Below are positions 13,638-14,646 of a DNA stretch of 14,646 nt, in pieces (position 1 is the stretch's first letter; each line of letters begins with the position of its first letter). A program made the translations under genes and the position numbers. The notes under the pieces are model-generated. The model saw only the letters and a program-made list of their open reading frames with translations, did not search any database and was not told the origin of the DNA. The DNA is from Gemmatimonadaceae bacterium (lineage in GTDB: Bacteria; Gemmatimonadota; Gemmatimonadetes; Gemmatimonadales; Gemmatimonadaceae). The stretch spans positions 1 to 14,646 of the forward strand of contig JACMOE010000385.1 of assembly GCA_014378185.1 (NCBI GenBank), read 5' to 3'.

Positions 13638-14646
13638 GTGCCGCCAGCACTCCTGCCAGTCGCACTTCGAGTCGAGTCGGGGACGCTGCGGCTGCACTGC
13701 AACACCGTGGGCCTCGGCCTTGAACCCTGCGTGGTGCGCGCGGCCATCGAGCAGGTCGACGGCCGCCGCGTGGAACTGAATCGCTGGCAGCCGACCGATG
13801 GCGACGGTGGCGTCGCGATGGCGGATCACATCGCCATGTCGCTGGACTGGACTCGCTGCGAGGACGGGGTGCGCATTGCGATCGCGCTGACGAATACCGG
13901 GTCGCAAACAATTTTTCTGCAGCAGCTTGCCATCGAGTTCACCGGATTCGAGGCCTGGTGGGCTACTCGCGATGTCGTGCCCCGTGCGCTGCGCATGGCA
14001 TACTGCGGCGCGCACTCCCGCTCGCAGACGAGCCGCAGCTACGTCACCAGCCTCCACGCAGGCGGGTCGCTCGAGTCATGGTGGGTCGGTGCACTCAGCG
14101 GACCGACCGGCCCCGGTGTCGTCGTGGGCGGTATGCAGCCCGAGCGCTTCGTGACGCGCATCCGGACGACACGTGACGCGTTCACGGCCGAGTTTCCACT
14201 CGAAGGCTGGGCGCTCGCGGCGGGAACGCGCCTGCAGGTCGATCCGCTCTGGCTCGGCGCGACAGCCCTCGCGCCGCTGGCGGCACTCGAGCAATTCGCG
14301 AGCGTGCTCGGTGCCGCGATGCATGCGCGTGTCGACACGCCCCCCTCGGGCTGGGGCAGCTGGGGACACTGGCTCGAACGGATCGACGCAGGCCTGATGC
14401 GCGAGATGGTTCACGCCATCGATGGCAGTCCGGCGCTGCGCCGCGTCATCGACGTGGTGCAGATCGACGACCGCTGGTCGGAACTGCTCGACTCACAACG
14501 CGTGTCGGCGTCGTGGCGACCGAACACACGCTTTCCAACAGGATTGGCGCCACTCGCGGCAGAAGTGTCACGGACTGGCAGGCGATGCGGGCTCTGGGTG
14601 ATGCCGTTCGCCGTAAACGCCGGATCCTCGATCGTGGCGGCGCACC
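13638..14646 (+). CDS. GH36-like alpha-galactosidase (melibiase-type), N-terminal 336 residues, cut by the window edge
   Basis: An open frame from GTG 13638 runs through the right edge without a stop. It is in the same frame as the preceding gene, separated from it by one TGA (13632-13634) and one codon, so no earlier start is possible. Residues 1-230 are beta-rich, as in the N-terminal sandwich of GH36 (LRLHCNTVGLGLEP, IALTNTGSQTIFLQQ, LESWWVGAL, FPLEGWALAAGTRLQVDPLWLG). The TIM-barrel start is then recognisable: GWGSWGHW (238-245), VVQIDDRW (273-280), RPNTRFPTGLAPLAAEV and GLWVMPFAVNAGSS, which match the order seen in GH36 enzymes (family pattern GWCSWYH, QIDDGYQ, FP-G, GLW-APF). The nucleophile and acid/base aspartates would lie further right. 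By family it hydrolyses or transfers alpha-galactosides. No signal peptide is seen, so cytosolic action on small sugars or lipid-linked glycans is plausible. Confidence 0.82.
   Translation, partial: MPPALLPVALRVESGTLRLHCNTVGLGLEPCVVRAAIEQVDGRRVELNRWQPTDGDGGVAMADHIAMSLDWTRCEDGVRIAIALTNTGSQTIFLQQLAIEFTGFEAWWATRDVVPRALRMAYCGAHSRSQTSRSYVTSLHAGGSLESWWVGALSGPTGPGVVVGGMQPERFVTRIRTTRDAFTAEFPLEGWALAAGTRLQVDPLWLGATALAPLAALEQFASVLGAAMHARVDTPPSGWGSWGHWLERIDAGLMREMVHAIDGSPALRRVIDVVQIDDRWSELLDSQRVSASWRPNTRFPTGLAPLAAEVSRTGRRCGLWVMPFAVNAGSSIVAAH

Overview
The window is a GC-rich stretch (roughly two thirds G+C by eye) of a diderm bacterial chromosome. The outer-membrane beta-barrel proteins and the lipoprotein point to a Gram-negative envelope. 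GTG starts and weak Shine-Dalgarno sequences are common. A Gemmatimonadota- or Acidobacteriota-like host would fit, but this is a guess from style and gene content, not a placement. Nearly every gene belongs to a polysaccharide/glycoconjugate (EPS or capsule) locus. No mobile elements, tRNA/rRNA genes or CRISPR arrays were seen.

Left part (1-3967). A family-4 glycosyltransferase enters from the left edge (C-terminal 98 residues only). Facing it on the minus strand is a run of three genes, read from right to left: a Wzi-like outer-membrane protein (5629-3968), a large polytopic WbaP/WcaJ-type sugar-phosphate transferase (about 3628-2162) and a DUF1996 lipoprotein (1839-394). Two spacers of just over 300 bp separate them.

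Centre (3968-9185). A second Wzi-like gene (5654-7357) is divergent from the first, with only 24 bp between the start codons. It is followed by a PLP-dependent DegT/PglE-type sugar aminotransferase (7442-8596). Opposed to this, and overlapping its 3' end by 38 bp, is a small monotopic PglC-type phosphoglycosyl transferase (9185-8559). The window therefore carries two different initiating phosphoglycosyl transferases, one of them beside an amino-sugar enzyme.

Right part (9311-14646, plus strand). Six genes are packed almost without gaps (ATGA and GTGA overlaps, an 11- or 20-bp overlap, a 3-bp gap): a galactose-mutarotase-fold protein, a zinc-ribbon SAM methyltransferase, a classical SDR, an extended SDR (epimerase/dehydratase fold), a winged-helix plus Rossmann-like protein, and the first 336 residues of a GH36-like alpha-galactosidase that runs off the right edge. 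This last gene has no ATG start and is easily missed. The extended SDR lacks both the catalytic Ser/Thr and the catalytic Tyr, which is the most unusual single feature here.

Working model (inference): the phosphoglycosyl transferases load the first sugar phosphate on undecaprenyl phosphate, glycosyltransferases extend it, and the Wzi-like proteins handle the polymer at the outer membrane. The right-hand operon modifies or trims sugars under the possible control of its own DNA-binding sensor.
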